From assembly GCA_029204225.1 (NCBI GenBank), contig MU832552.1:1-64000 (forward strand): a stretch of DNA of 64,000 nucleotides. Reading direction: 5' to 3'. Positions 22,502-33,597 of this stretch are shown here, piece by piece. Source of the DNA: Diphasiastrum complanatum (Eukaryota; Streptophyta; Lycopodiopsida; Lycopodiales; Lycopodiaceae). Under the pieces are notes generated by a model, which was not told the origin of the DNA, searched no databases, and worked only from the letters and a program-made list of their open reading frames with translations. A program made the position numbers and the translations under genes. Each line of letters starts with the position of its first letter. Position 1 is the first letter of the stretch.

Positions 22502-23341
22502 GTGAATGAGGCTTGGAGTCTCAGAAGGACTTGCAAGATTTGTCTTCAAGAGTCCATCACAACACATGTCAAATCTTTTGAAATTTTTCATTTGGAAGTG
22601 CTTTGTTTGGTTCAAGATACAAAGATAGATGTCACTTTCATGAAAGTAACTTGGATCTATTCTATGTCCTTGGAAAGTATTTTGCTTGGAATTTTAGATA
22701 AGTTTAAACTTATTGTTATGATCCAAAAGAAATCAATCAAGAATAAGGAGCAATCAGAAAATGAAAATAGTTTGATTTATGCTCTCATGTCAACTTATGA
22801 AAAACCATTTTGCTTTGAAGAGATTTCTGTATCTCAAAGGTGGATTAAGGCAATACTAGTTGAGTGTGATACCTTAAAAGATAGCAAAATATGTTTTCCT
22901 TGTAGGCTTACATTAGTTATAAAGTCAAGGAAATGGAAATATCTTCATAATTTAGGATCTTTTCGTTTCAATAAGATCATGAATGATGTGTTCATTCATA
23001 AAGATGAAAATTGTAAGTTTTCAATCTTAAAGGCAAGTTGTAAACTTCTTATGAGAATAAGTGAAGCATCCAAAGTGGACACTTATATCCATAAGCAAGT
23101 AGTTAGCCTTGTTGAGATGGAAATGCCTTTTGATTTCAATATTAGAAAAATCATGCCAAGTTGTCGTGATTTTTGGACTTATGTTTCTAGCATAAGTAAT
23201 TTTGATAATCATAGGAAGTGCATATTGTGTGGTCATAGTTGTTGTGATCATTATGAGACATGTAGGTCTCGAATTTCCATCAAGAAGGAGCACCATGAAG
23301 AGGATCTTAAAGAATCATCTCAAGGTTTGAATTCAAATTAA
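22502..23341 (+). CDS. Unknown ORF of element D (279 codons)
   Basis: Open frame inside element D with no recognised domain. Features: a Cys pair CKICLQ near the start, CFPCR at about 131-135, and a cluster CILCGHSCCDHYETC at about 240-254 that could bind metal. The region CKLLMRISEASKVDTYIHKQ (about 181-200) recurs in the next frame downstream as CKLFMRVSESSSKDTYLHNE, so the element contains an internal duplication of about 400 bp. The start codon is chosen only as the first ATG. It lies after the zinc-knuckle frame and before 23354-23839. Possibly a cargo sequence of this non-autonomous family, or decayed. Confidence 0.4.
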   Translation: MNEAWSLRRTCKICLQESITTHVKSFEIFHLEVLCLVQDTKIDVTFMKVTWIYSMSLESILLGILDKFKLIVMIQKKSIKNKEQSENENSLIYALMSTYEKPFCFEEISVSQRWIKAILVECDTLKDSKICFPCRLTLVIKSRKWKYLHNLGSFRFNKIMNDVFIHKDENCKFSILKASCKLLMRISEASKVDTYIHKQVVSLVEMEMPFDFNIRKIMPSCRDFWTYVSSISNFDNHRKCILCGHSCCDHYETCRSRISIKKEHHEEDLKESSQGLNSN

Positions 23342-23353
23342 TTAGAAAGCAAA

Positions 23354-23839
23354 TTGTTATTTCATCAAATGTATGCTCTTGAGTCATGTAAGAGCAAAAG
23401 TGATTTGTTCACTCATAGTTTGAAAATTTGTATTGAGGCAAATTGTAAACTCTTTATGAGAGTAAGTGAATCATCTTCTAAAGACACTTATCTCCATAAT
23501 GAAGCCTTTAGCCTCATTGGATCTGAGATTAGCATGGTAAACAAAGAAGATATGATGCAAACACTTTGTTATTATAGCATGCATAGTCTTGCCAATTCGG
23601 ATAAGTCTAATTCTCTAGATCATGGTAACATGATGTTAGATCTTTGTGATCCTAATAGGTCAAGAAGAAATCTTTATTTTCTTATGGAGGAGCATGCACA
23701 TGAAGAAGGATCAAGCCTCAAAGTCAAGCATCTACATGAAATTTGGAAGGAATCAATTTTGAAGATGCTAGGATGGTGCAAAGCTCTCAAGTTCATCAAA
23801 GATGTCAACATCAAAGAAGCATTATCATGGATATGGTGA
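23354..23839 (+). CDS. Unknown ORF of element D (161 codons)
   Basis: Second unexplained frame of element D. Residues about 31-55 repeat the CKLxMRxSExS..DTYxH module of the upstream frame. The remainder (HEEGSSLKVKHLHEIWKE) is unremarkable. It ends about 140 bases before the polypurine tract. Function unknown. Confidence 0.35.
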   Translation: MLFHQMYALESCKSKSDLFTHSLKICIEANCKLFMRVSESSSKDTYLHNEAFSLIGSEISMVNKEDMMQTLCYYSMHSLANSDKSNSLDHGNMMLDLCDPNRSRRNLYFLMEEHAHEEGSSLKVKHLHEIWKESILKMLGWCKALKFIKDVNIKEALSWIW

Positions 23840-23969
23840 TTTCAGATCAAAATCAAGCTCATTGGTTGATCTTCACACCTTTTGAACCAGCAAAGACCAA
23901 TTCAGACCATGGAGTCAAGTTCAAGATCATCATGTTTTCCATCAAGCTAAATTTACCAAGCTAGATTTT

Positions 23970-23979
23970 TGAGGAGGAG
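23970..23979 (+). other. Polypurine tract of element D
   Basis: gaggaggag immediately before the 3' LTR. Confidence 0.85.
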
Positions 23980-24810
23980 TGTGAAAAATGCAAAAATAAG
24001 CTTGGTAGAGGCCAAAAACCTTGTATATAGATAAACACACATGTGTGGAGCCTATTTCCACGTGTGAAACTAGTGTACTTGTCATGTACCATAATCATAT
24101 AGGATGTACATATGATTTAATTCAAGTTCTAGTGGCTAAAAAGGCCAAAAACTAGTTTTCTAGACATATGACACATGGCATCAATCTATTGATTGCATGA
24201 GCCACATCCTTTGGTTAGGTGTCATATCCCATGTGTAGAGGATAGCTCACACATGTGGAATAAGCTGAAGTAGAAATTTTGGAGTTCTAGAAGATTTCCA
24301 AGTAGATCTCCATATAGAAGGAAAATAGACCAAAAGTGCTCAAAATAGAAGGTTTTGTCCAAGTGTCAGTTTTGCATGATGAATCATCATATAACAAAGC
24401 ACCTTCACACATGTGGGATCAGAGGGATGATCAATACCACGAGCTCCCACATATTGTATATATAGAGCCACATTTGGCCATAATCATTGTGAGACACCAA
24501 TCTTGGTTTTGAAAGCAATTTTGAGTGATTCTCTCCATTTGTCTACATTTGTTTTGATTGTTTTGAGGTTCTATCAATGTGTACTTGATTTTCAGGTTGG
24601 AGTCCGTACTCAGACAGTGTTTCACACGTGTAAAACCATAAAGTAAATTTATCTTCAATTAATGATTGTTCTTGTTAGGATTTTGTGTCTAGAATTGATC
24701 TAGATTGATCTTAATCTAAAGTAGATTGATAGATCAAGTAATCTGACAACCAATCCCTCTTGAGGATCAGATTAGGATCCACTCTTGGTCCTTTTTGTAC
24801 TTTTTCCACA
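23980..24810 (+). repeat. 3' LTR of element D
   Basis: 831-bp partner of 19471-20303, same ends. Confidence 0.95.
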
Positions 24811-24815
24811 TGGCA
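24811..24815 (+). other. Target duplication of element D, right (TGGCA)
   Basis: Follows the LTR end; matches CGGCA on the left except for one transition. Confidence 0.85.
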
Positions 24816-25775
24816 TAGTGCTTAGCTCTATTGTATGGATACTATCACATGCCACTTGCATCATTTCTTATAAATCAACAACTTTTTGGATCTTAACAGA
24901 ATCAACCTCCACATTCATAAGAGATCTAGGTTGAAAATTATACTTAAGTATAAATGAACTATAAATTGTAACTGAATGATTTCTACTATTATATGCAAAT
25001 TCAATCAGAGGAATGCAATATTCTCAATGAGATTGCATGTGAGAAACACTTTTCATCAACATATCCTTCATAGTCTGATTAGTTCTTTCCATCTAGCCAT
25101 CTAGTTCAAGATGATCATTCGAACTAAAACTAAAAGAAATTTTCAATTTATGGAATATTGCTAACCAGAAGTGACCTATGAACTTAGAAACTCTATTACT
25201 GATAATGTCACTTGGTAGTTCATGCAACCAAAATAATCTTTTAAAAAAGATCTAGGCTAATTCAAAAGCCTTGATAGTTGACTTACCTAGTATAAATGTA
25301 GCTAACTTAGTTAACTTGTCCACTGTAACCCAAATATAATCATTTTGTTGTTGGATATTTGAAAGCCCAACTACAAAGTCCATCAATCTACTCTCCCATC
25401 TCTTTTTAGAGACATCCAATTGATGTAAGAAATGACCAACTTTAAGGCATTCAACCATAGCTAGTTGGCAAGGCTTACATTTAATCACGTATGACTCAAC
25501 ACATAGCTTGAGTTTTGGCCACTAAAACTTCCGTCTAACCAAGTCTAGAGTCTTTTGTGTACCAAGATGTCCTACGTAGGGTATGTCAGGACATTCAAAC
25601 AAAATTTTACATTTGAGCTCATCGTCCTATGGTGCACAAACTTTCTCATTGCAAAATAGCAATCCATCTAAAATGGTAGACTATTCTACAAGTGCAATTA
25701 GAACTACCAATGTTATAAAGTTAGACACCATTAAATGGTGCAACGATATTCGCAAGCCAAAGGCATGAGAAAAAA
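24816..25775 (-). pseudogene. Ty3/gypsy integrase (piece 1)
   Basis: Minus-strand relic of a Ty3/gypsy integrase. In order: the H2C2 zinc region (YVGHLGTQKTLDLVRRKF, then KCKPCQ near 25480), the core start SRLMDFVVGLSN with its Asp (about 25370), WVTVDKLTKLATFI, and ELPSDIISNRVSKFIGHFW. In that last phrase Asn stands where the family usually has SDRD. The DG.MERTNQTMKDML segment with the catalytic Glu near 25090 follows, with a stop in it. Several stops and shifts make it a pseudogene. It is interrupted at 24815 by element D and resumes at 19465. Confidence 0.85.
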
Positions 25776-25964
25776 TGGTAGATTAGCTCTCAATGAGCCC
25801 ACATGTAAAATGGGATTTGAGTAGTTAAATATGAATTTAATCAAAAGTTTTTTGTGGAGCTCAAGTTGTTCTAGAACACGATTTTGGGTCCCTCAAACCA
25901 TAACCCCGGTATTGTCTATAAAAGGGCCTGTGACACCATTTTGCAAATACGTTATTCATTTGCA

Positions 25965-26084
<120 letters not shown>

Positions 26085-26399
26085 GATGTTTTTTTATTTT
26101 TTTATTTATTTTTGTTGCCATGTGGACCAATTGAAACCTTAGCTTCAGGGTTCTATGTAATGTAGAATTTTTCAGATATAAATAAAAGAAAAACTTTTTA
26201 AATATATTGTTGTTTCGTCGGGCAGCATGTGGAAATGTTATTGGTTGATGAGGCCTGCCCTTCCAGCTCATCACTACCCGAAGAGACCCAAAAATATTGA
26301 AAATGAATATGACAGATGGTTGAGATGAGAAAATTGATGTACCATTAATGTATATGCATTGTCAAACCATGATTAATAGGGTTAACCAGAGTTAATTTG

Positions 26400-27560
26400 T
26401 GACACCAAATAGATCAGTGTTTCAAATTTTCGCTAGCACTTTTTCTCAGATTCATGGCTTTTTGTATACGCAAATTTTTAGATTCATAGTTCATTATTTC
26501 ATATTTTTGCATGCAAATCATGAATGGCGCCATCAAGGAAGCCGGCTCCTCAATCGACTTTGTGTTTTATTCAACGAGACAGATGATAATGGATTATGGG
26601 TGCCAAGAAAATATTAAAAAATCTCTTGGGTTTTGATTCATCCATCATCAAGAGGAGCATTTTGAAAAAGAAAAAAGTCAGAACTATCATTTTGATCTTA
26701 TTGGAAGGCCAGAATTTTGGATTTCAGAACATTATCAGGAGGAAAATCTATTTACGAAATTGTAGTCCAACATGTATATATGCATTCAGAGATAAATGTG
26801 CAAGGATTCAACGGTCAGGATCACAAAAAAAACAACTGTGAGTATTGATATTTTTTATACTTTGATTTTTGTCATTCATAAATATCTAATAGTAAACTTG
26901 CCAATCTGATCATTATTCTCTTGCTAATTTATATCCATCCAACATAAATGAATGGGATTCGAGTGGATCTTTGCAGATGTGTTAGATGTTATTCACACTG
27001 ATATTGGAGAGCTGCAATATCGAGGTAGAATTGCAAAAGGTCTAGTTGATAGTGGGATCTTTTTTTATGAATCAATGTAAAATTTTGGACAAATAGTACC
27101 AATTCCATTACCTAGTTTTGAAAGTGATGAATGGATTGCACCAGATGCTATAGTTTTAGAATCATTTCATTGCAAGATATATAATGATGTAAAAAATTCA
27201 TTAAAAATGAGCACAGGATAAAAAATAGTCAGATTGAGTTGGATTTTTTCCTTGAATATATATTTGTGGATTTTTTTCAAGTGTCAATGTACACAAAACC
27301 CCAATGATGTTTGTATGCAAAAATTTATCAGATAGTTTATTATCTGAACTTATGGATGAAGGCTGGGACAAAAGATCAGATGGAGAAATAGAATGCAGAA
27401 TTAAAATGTCTTCCATGTTCTTCTGTTATCAAATTGAAAAACAAATGTTGAGCTTATGCTTCCATTATCAAAGATGGAAAAAAATTAAAGGTAAATGGAT
27501 GTCACTCGATCAAGACTTGGAAGCCAGTGGACATTCAAAATAAAAAAATATTAAAAATAT
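26400..27560 (+). other. Possible exon remnants, unidentified
   Basis: Three stretches look more like coding than their surroundings. 26596-26838 is an 81-codon basic frame that runs into GTGAGT, a good donor (26836-26841). 26960-27220 has a frame containing WIFADVLDVIHTDIGELQYRG, one stop, then PSFESDEWIAPDAIVLESFH. 27304-27543 is a 79-codon frame. I recognise no family. They could be pieces of a transposon gene like the one at 39737-42000 or of a decayed host gene. Confidence 0.3.
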
Positions 27561-27639
27561 ATACAATGATGTTGTTTTGACATGTGTTGAGGTGGAAGAA
27601 GATTGGAGTCTAAACTACATCCGGTGGGAACTATTGCGA

Positions 27640-28030
27640 GTGTCTTCATGCAACAACATTGTGATGACTCTTGAAGGAGTCAGTTTTGGATGTGTCATGA
27701 TGATTATAACCTAGCTATCATATGAGCTTGGCAAGCTTGAAAGTAGTATCATTTTCTCCTGAGGGAGAAGAATTTTCTCCTAAGATATAGGTTGAAAGCT
27801 ACATCGCGCACTTCGTACATGGTGCTCAAGATGTCCCAAACTTCCTTGGAGGTTTGAGCTTCAAACACATGGCTGATCTGCATATCTGAAATGTTGAGGA
27901 TGAGCAGCATGAAGGCCAGCTTGCCATCTTTCACCTTCCATTGGGAGATTGCAGCGTCGTCGACTTCGGGTCTTGTCTCTACACTTGTAACAATGTCATA
28001 CAACTTCTTTGCCATTAGCACAGTTCTCAT
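27640..28030 (-). pseudogene. Copia F gag N-terminal part
   Basis: The 93-codon frame at 27749-28030 reads MRTVLMAKKLYDIV..., the alpha-helical gag start, with a later FEAQTSKEVWDILSTMYE phrase (copia gag_2 type). The SxGANYxLWK opening lies upstream at about 28035-28075 in a shifted frame. The 27640-27770 end resembles the gag ends at 34200-34310 and 38360-38600. It lies on the 3' side of the LTR at 28296-29238. Confidence 0.75.
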
Positions 28031-28280
28031 CTTAAATTTTCATAGATGATAATTGGCTCCATCAAGCTTGTCCATGATAGGACTAGCTTTCCCTTGGGAA
28101 TCCAAGTGAAAGATTAGTCTAAGTGCTAGTAGTAACTATCAGTGACTTAATAATAGAAATCCAATACAAACTTCAAGAACAAGAAAGCAATCACTCTATC
28201 GGCTGGTAGAGTCAGGTTTTGTGGGAAGCTTATCAGGCTATAGAAATAGCTCTGACATAAAACCGCTTAAGTAATTAAAT

Positions 28281-28295
28281 CAAGCTCTGATACCA
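28281..28295 (-). promoter_or_regulatory. Primer-binding site next to LTR F
   Basis: Minus strand TGGTATCAGAGCTTG directly after the LTR end. Confidence 0.9.
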
Positions 28296-29238
28296 TGTAG
28301 GAAAAAAAAAACTGGGTTTGCCAGTCGAACAATTAGATCGGGATGATCCTACTATTGTGCGAAGGTAGTGTCCCTAACAAATTCCTCGGTGCGTGCACTA
28401 TTGATAACTAGGTAGGCGAACACGAGAATAAATAAGAGCTTGATTGCATGGTGGAAGTGGAAGCAAAGAGCAAAAAATCAGACAAGGCTATCAGAAAGTC
28501 AGACAGAAAGTGGAAAGCATGCAATACTAACAAAATTTCAATGTAGAATTAGACAATAATCTAATCAGACTAAGTATAATGAAATACAAGTCAGATAGTA
28601 TAGGTGAGCATAAAACAATTGCAGGCAAAACTACGTGCCCACAAAGCTAACGACAATCTATAACAACTATGAGCTTATATTGACAATCTGTTTGAAAAGG
28701 AAAGAATCAATGGATGAAAGCATCTACAATGTCTGTCTCTGATAAGCTAGTGTCTCAACGTCAATGTGTGCTTGAGCATATCAGTAATCAACTTATCACA
28801 TATGGTGTTGTATTACTCCATTATTGTATATTATATTTGATCAGATATATACAATTTACATTTGTGCAGATGAAAGGTACTAGAGATGGCATGAGGCCAT
28901 CGTGTTGTCTGGAGGAGATCGTGGGCGGTTGCTATCATTGTCAAGTTGGTTTGCATAGTACATGAAGTGAACATGAAATCTGACATTCGGCTATCAAGGA
29001 ATGACTTCAGTCATTTTTGCGAAAAATGCAAAAAAGCTGAAGGTGTCGAAGAAGCTGAAGAATGGAAAAAAACTGAAGGTTCATGAAAAATGCGCAAACT
29101 GTCGAGACACTTCGGAAAGTCATAAAAATACTATCATCGACTTTCTTGTATTTTTGCAAGTTGTGTGACAATGCGAGTAAAACTGCAGCAATATGGATGG
29201 AAACAGATTATATGGGAGTAGAGGAGATAAATTCAACA
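28296..29238 (-). repeat. LTR F
   Basis: 943-bp LTR on the minus strand, TGTTGAATT to CCTACA. It has a polypurine tract (AAGGGGGG, 29239-29246) upstream and a primer-binding site downstream. It therefore acts as 3' LTR for the pol remnant at 29245-31180 and as 5' LTR for the gag at 27640-28075. Related LTR ends are at about 38960-39260 and 59500-59692 on the plus strand. Confidence 0.85.
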
Positions 29239-29244
29239 CCCCCC

Positions 29245-29620
29245 TTAATCTAGATCCATGAATGCCTTGGTCCTCAAACTAAACAATGAACAAAATATAT
29301 TGTATGCATTAATATTCAATGTCTTTGTAAACAGCAAGAAGGCTGTCTTTTTGTCCACAATGTGGATCCTGAGGTCATAAGCTGCTGCATATGCAAACAA
29401 TAGATGTAGGGATGAATGTTTGACGATAGGAGAGAAGGTGTCAGAGTAGTCAATACCATATCTCTGAGAGAAATCCTTCGCTACCAGTCTTGCCTTGTAT
29501 TTTGTCACACTCCCGTCTGGTCCATATTTGAGTTTGAAAACCCATTTTCATTTCATAGTCTTGCGCTTATGAGGTAATGGCTCTAACGTCCATACTTGGT
29601 TCTCCCTCATGGACTCCATC
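29245..29620 (-). pseudogene. Copia F reverse transcriptase N-terminus joined to element end
   Basis: Frame 29245-29508 reads TKYKARLVAKDFSQRYGIDY and DTFSPIVKHSSLH, the start of copia RT, up to VDKKTAFL (first Asp motif). It then changes abruptly to unrelated residues ending at the polypurine tract. The YVDD half of RT and all RNase H are missing. The linker before it (29510-29620) is frameshifted. Confidence 0.85.
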
Positions 29621-30098
29621 TCTTTGTTCATGGCTTGGATCCATTTGTCCTATTCTGGACCTTCAATCGCCTCCTCGATGTCTATGGTTCGCCATTGAAC
29701 CCGCAGAATTCTTCTGATGTGGAAGCTGAGCTGCTTGGCACAAATCTTGCTGGTGCTCTTCATGGTCTTGTCGACCTTCTGGGAGATCCTCTCGGAATAG
29801 CTATGCCTTTGTCTTTGTCTGCTCTGCTCGGTCCGGAACCATCTTGGTTTACAGGAACTGCGGTGGCAGGTTGCCTCTCAAATCTTTCTTCGTCTGATTC
29901 GTCGTTCGAATGGGAGATGACTAAAAAATCTTCGTTTTCGTGTTCGTCCTCTGCTCCCTCTGACGTTGGCAGTAGTACTGTCTTTCCAGAACTTCATAGC
30001 TAACAGGGTCTTTGTTGGCCATTGTCCTGCTCTCGTCGAGTTTGACATCTCTCACTATTTTCACTAGATTCTGTAGTATGACGCATTATTGTCATAAC
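29621..30098 (-). pseudogene. Copia F post-integrase linker, frameshifted
   Basis: Lies between the integrase frame and RT start. Fragments such as VKLDESRTMANKDP-like sequence and Glu/Gln-rich stretches are visible only by changing frame. The plus-strand open frame 29596-30003 over it is a shadow. Confidence 0.55.
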
Positions 30099-31180
30099 CT
30101 ACCAGAAATCCTTGCTTGGCTTTCTCATCAAGCTTCTTGTGAAGCTTATCAGGAATATGTGCATCTGCTGCACAGCCAAATATTCTGACGTGAGACAAGT
30201 TGGATTTTCTACTCCACCATAGCCCATGTGGCACGTGTGAGGAACACCAGATTTACCTGTCCTGTTCTGGATGTATGCGGTTGTAGCTAATGCTTCAGCC
30301 CACAGTGCCCTTGGAGCCTTCGAGTATGCCATCATGCATCTGGCTGCTTCCATCAGGGTCCTGTTCTTTCGTTCAGCAACACCATTGTACTGCAATGTGT
30401 AGGCTGCAGTTCTTCTGTGAATGATGCCACGATCATTGCAGAAGTCAGTGAAGCGATTCGAGATATATTCGCCACCTCGATCTATTCTGATCTGCTTCAC
30501 CTTGCTGCTTGTGCATCTCTCAGTCCAATTCACATATTCTGTAAATTTATCGAGTGCTTCAGATTTATTCTGAATAAAATATACTCTGACAAACTTGCTA
30601 TAATCATCAATGAAGGTTATATAATATTTTGAACCTCCTACTAAGGTCACATTGAATGGATCGCAGATGTCAGAGTGCACCAGCTCCAGAATCTTTGTCG
30701 TTCTGTAGGAGTCTTTGACAAATGGTGTGCGTGACATCTTGCCTTTCAAACATGTATCACAGGTGGTCGAACTGGTTGCATTCGAGATGTTGACCCCTGT
30801 TATTGCTCCATGATAACTTGTCTGGTAGAGTGCCATTGAGTTCATGTGGAAGAGTCTTTTGTGCCACAGAGTGTCTGGCGAGTCGTCATGGGTCTGATGC
30901 ATTTGATCTTCAGGTAGGTGCACCTTTAGATGATATAGGTTGCCCTTCCTTCTGCCTTGAGCAATGAGAGTGTTGGTGTTGGCATCAATCACGTTGCATG
31001 CTTCATTAGAAAATGTCGCACGCATCCCTGCATCTGCTGTTCTTGCTATAGAGAGCAAGTCTTGCTGCAGAGTTGGTACAAACAGAACGTCTTCGAGTCG
31101 TCTGTATCTGCCGTTGGTGTTGAGCCATAGTGAGCCAATACCGTTTACTTGATGTCTAGATCTAGCTACTATTGATCTAC
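30099..31180 (-). pseudogene. Copia F protease end, GAG-pre-integrase and integrase core
   Basis: 319-codon frame from 31058, extended upstream to 31180 by protease-end sequence (NGIGSLWLNTNG, LEDVLFVPTLQQ). Then come LWHKRLFHMNS (integrase zinc region), CDTCLKGKMSRTPF, LELVHSDICDPFN with the first catalytic Asp, ITFIDDYSKFVRVYFI, IRIDRGGEYISN with the second Asp, and NGVAERKNRTLME with the Glu. The triad is complete, unlike the integrases at 52-420 and 46832-48739. The frame then drifts into a shifted C-terminus. The 5' gag part that should precede it is absent; sequence from 31185 upward is of another kind. Confidence 0.9.
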
Positions 31181-31189
31181 GTTCATAAA

Positions 31190-31962
31190 ATTAATACAAC
31201 ATTCGCCTTAATTTCAACCAAGTTGCGAAATTCAAAGGGAACAAGAAAACTCAGACATTTGAAATAAACAGCATAAGCATTCAACATCCAAGATCAGACA
31301 CAACTAGAAAATAATCTATATTGATTTTCTCTGATTTCTTCAGGGCACTGCATGCGAATCCACGCATTGCGTTGGCATGAGAGAAACACGGTTCTCTCAC
31401 GAGTAGTAGTCTCGTTTCACTAGTGGACAATTGGATCTTTTGGTCCTAGACAGAATTATCTTCTCGCACGAAGACGGAGCTTCTATCTTTGTTCATCTTG
31501 ATTGCTTACTAGCATCAGACTTCTTCAGTGTATCTTCTGTTAGTTATACTCTGTGTATCTTGTTTTAATATATGTCAAGTATTATCCAATAAGTACGGTC
31601 TCTCTATGTAAACCTAAGATTAGAGTGATTATACATCTACAACTAATCAGAGAATTACAAGAGTGGCAGATTAGCCATGACCTAGGAAGTCTCTGCTGAC
31701 ATCATGCCATCAAGTCAGATCTCTGTACTTCTGGGTACTTGCATGATCTCTGGTGGTACTCCTTGGAGCGTGAGGACAGAACGGGTTTTGTTTCCATCAT
31801 TGGTTTTGTTTACCTCGTTTGCCTTTCTCTCTTGCTGGACCACAAAGTAATTTTGTTCGTGGATCCTTCGTGTTTGCGAACCGTTCATCTTCGTCTCCGT
31901 TGACTTTCATGTTCGCTTAACTCTTCGTGTTTCATATCTCTAGATGTTCAAGTTTGCAAACA
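31190..31962 (-). repeat. Probable LTR region between copia F and G
   Basis: Non-coding block on the 3' side of copia G. Its right edge (minus start TGTTTGCAAAC at 31962, after the purine-containing CCTGATGGAGA) looks like an LTR start after a plus-strand primer. The far edge near 31190 is not defined by an inverted match, and no partner LTR was found. Confidence 0.4.
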
Positions 31963-31964
31963 TC

Positions 31965-32600
31965 TCCATCAGGTTAAGGGCTGAAAGCTAGCAAGGCTTT
32001 GTAATCCGAAACTTTGTTTCTTCATCGCTCTGTATCTGTGGATTTGAATGCCCAGAAAAAAGTGAGCTTCGCCTAGATTGGTCATGTCAAACTTAGATAA
32101 CAACATCTATTTAGCACCCTTCAATAGATTGGTATTGTTGCTAAAAGACAACGTATTATCGACATATAAGGTGATAATTATAAAGGATTGCTGCACTGAC
32201 TTGAAGTATACATTAGAATCGGATGTGCATGTTTCAAAACTATGTTGGATGAGGAATGTGTTGATCCAATGAAACTAAGCTCTGGTTGATTGCTTCAAGC
32301 CATAAAGTGCCTTATGGAGTTTACAGACATGATGCTTCATACCTTCGTGAATGTATCATTCAGGCTATAGCATGTAGATGTCTTTTTTGATGACTCCATT
32401 GAGATAAGTTGTCTGTACATCGAGCTGATGTACTTCGAGCACGGCTGCTACAACATACAATAGGAGAGTTCGGATCGATGAATGCTTGACTACTGGACTG
32501 AAAGTCTCGTTGTAGTCGATGCTGGGGATCTAAGCAAATCCTCGTGCTACTAGTCATCCCTTCCTTCAATCAATTGCTCCATTGGCATTGTACTTGATTT
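31965..32600 (-). pseudogene. Copia G reverse transcriptase, mutated YVDD
   Basis: Degraded RT on the minus strand. Near 32500-32570 are pieces of SSRARGFA..PSID and the ETFSPVVK-type segment. Near 32380-32420 is the VYRQLISMESSKKTSTCY-like block corresponding to MDVxxAFLNG. At 32140-32165 the box reads LYVDNTLSF, with Asn for the second Asp of YVDD. FDMTNLGEAHFFLGIQIH follows. RNase H is missing before the putative LTR. A second copy of this last segment is at 34500-34675. Confidence 0.7.
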
Positions 32601-33420
32601 TAAAGACCCATTTGCAAGCGATAAGATTACAGCCAGCAAGAGCTTCGACTAGTGACCATGTCTGGTTCTTGATTACAAAGAAATACTCTCTGTCCATCGC
32701 TTCTCTCAATATTTCAAAGTCTAGTTGGCTAAGTGCATCTTTGACAGTCGTTACATTGGATTTGTTGCTACTGAGTAGCAGTAGCTTCTTTGTCTGACTC
32801 GTTGTCGGGTAGTTGATTGACTATCGACACACTCGAGCTAGAGGCTCGGATTATCATGTTGGAGGCAGGTGTCGAAGGTTCACATGGAACTTTATACTTG
32901 CCTTTGAAGTTGATAAACTGATCCTCGATAAAAATTGTATCCCTACTAAATAAAATTTGTTGGGTATGGAGGTCGTACAGTTTCTAGGTGTTGTTATATA
33001 AAGTGTATCTAATAGGGATGGTCTTGAGACCTTGGAAGTCGAATTTCTTCCTTGTCTCCTTTGGGATCTAGGCATAGGCAATGCATCCGAATACTCAAAG
33101 GTTCTTCAATGAAGGCCTAGATTCTATCCAAACTTCATGTGGTGTATTGTTTGAGAGGGCTTTTGTTGAACATTTATTTTGGATGTAAGTTGTAGTGGAG
33201 ACAGCTTCAATTCGGAAGCTCTTTGGCAAAGATGCGTGTGCCAGCATGCACTTGGCTGACTTGACAAGAGTACGATTCTTCCTCTCACCTAAGCCATTCG
33301 ACTGAGGTGAATAAAAAGTGATAGACTATTGTTCAAGCCTTTGCTTTGGTAGTACTCCTATGGCAATAATTCAAATTTTCTATCTGGATAGTCGAGATCA
33401 AGAACAATGGATTGCTTAGA
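32601..33420 (-). pseudogene. Copia G integrase C-terminal part and linker
   Basis: At 33290-33330 minus frames read SPQSNGLGERKNRTLVKSAK with the catalytic Glu retained. AHASLPKSFRIEAVSTT and YIQNKCSTKALSNNTPHEVW then LKNLRVFGCIAYA follow to 33060. A shifted linker includes KLYDLHTQQILFSRDTIFIE. The integrase region that carries the two Asp residues is not found between here and the protease at 33598, so an internal deletion is likely. Confidence 0.75.
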
Positions 33421-33597
33421 CATTTATAATATAGAAGCATGATTCAAATGACCAAGTCTATAACACCAAAGTAAACTTTTATTGATTTGAATAGCAGTAG
33501 TAAGAGCCTGACTAGAGGCAAAAAAACAATGACTTAATATGTACAAGTATCCATGTCTCTTTCTGAGTGCTAGGATCTTGCATGTCCTATCGACTAC

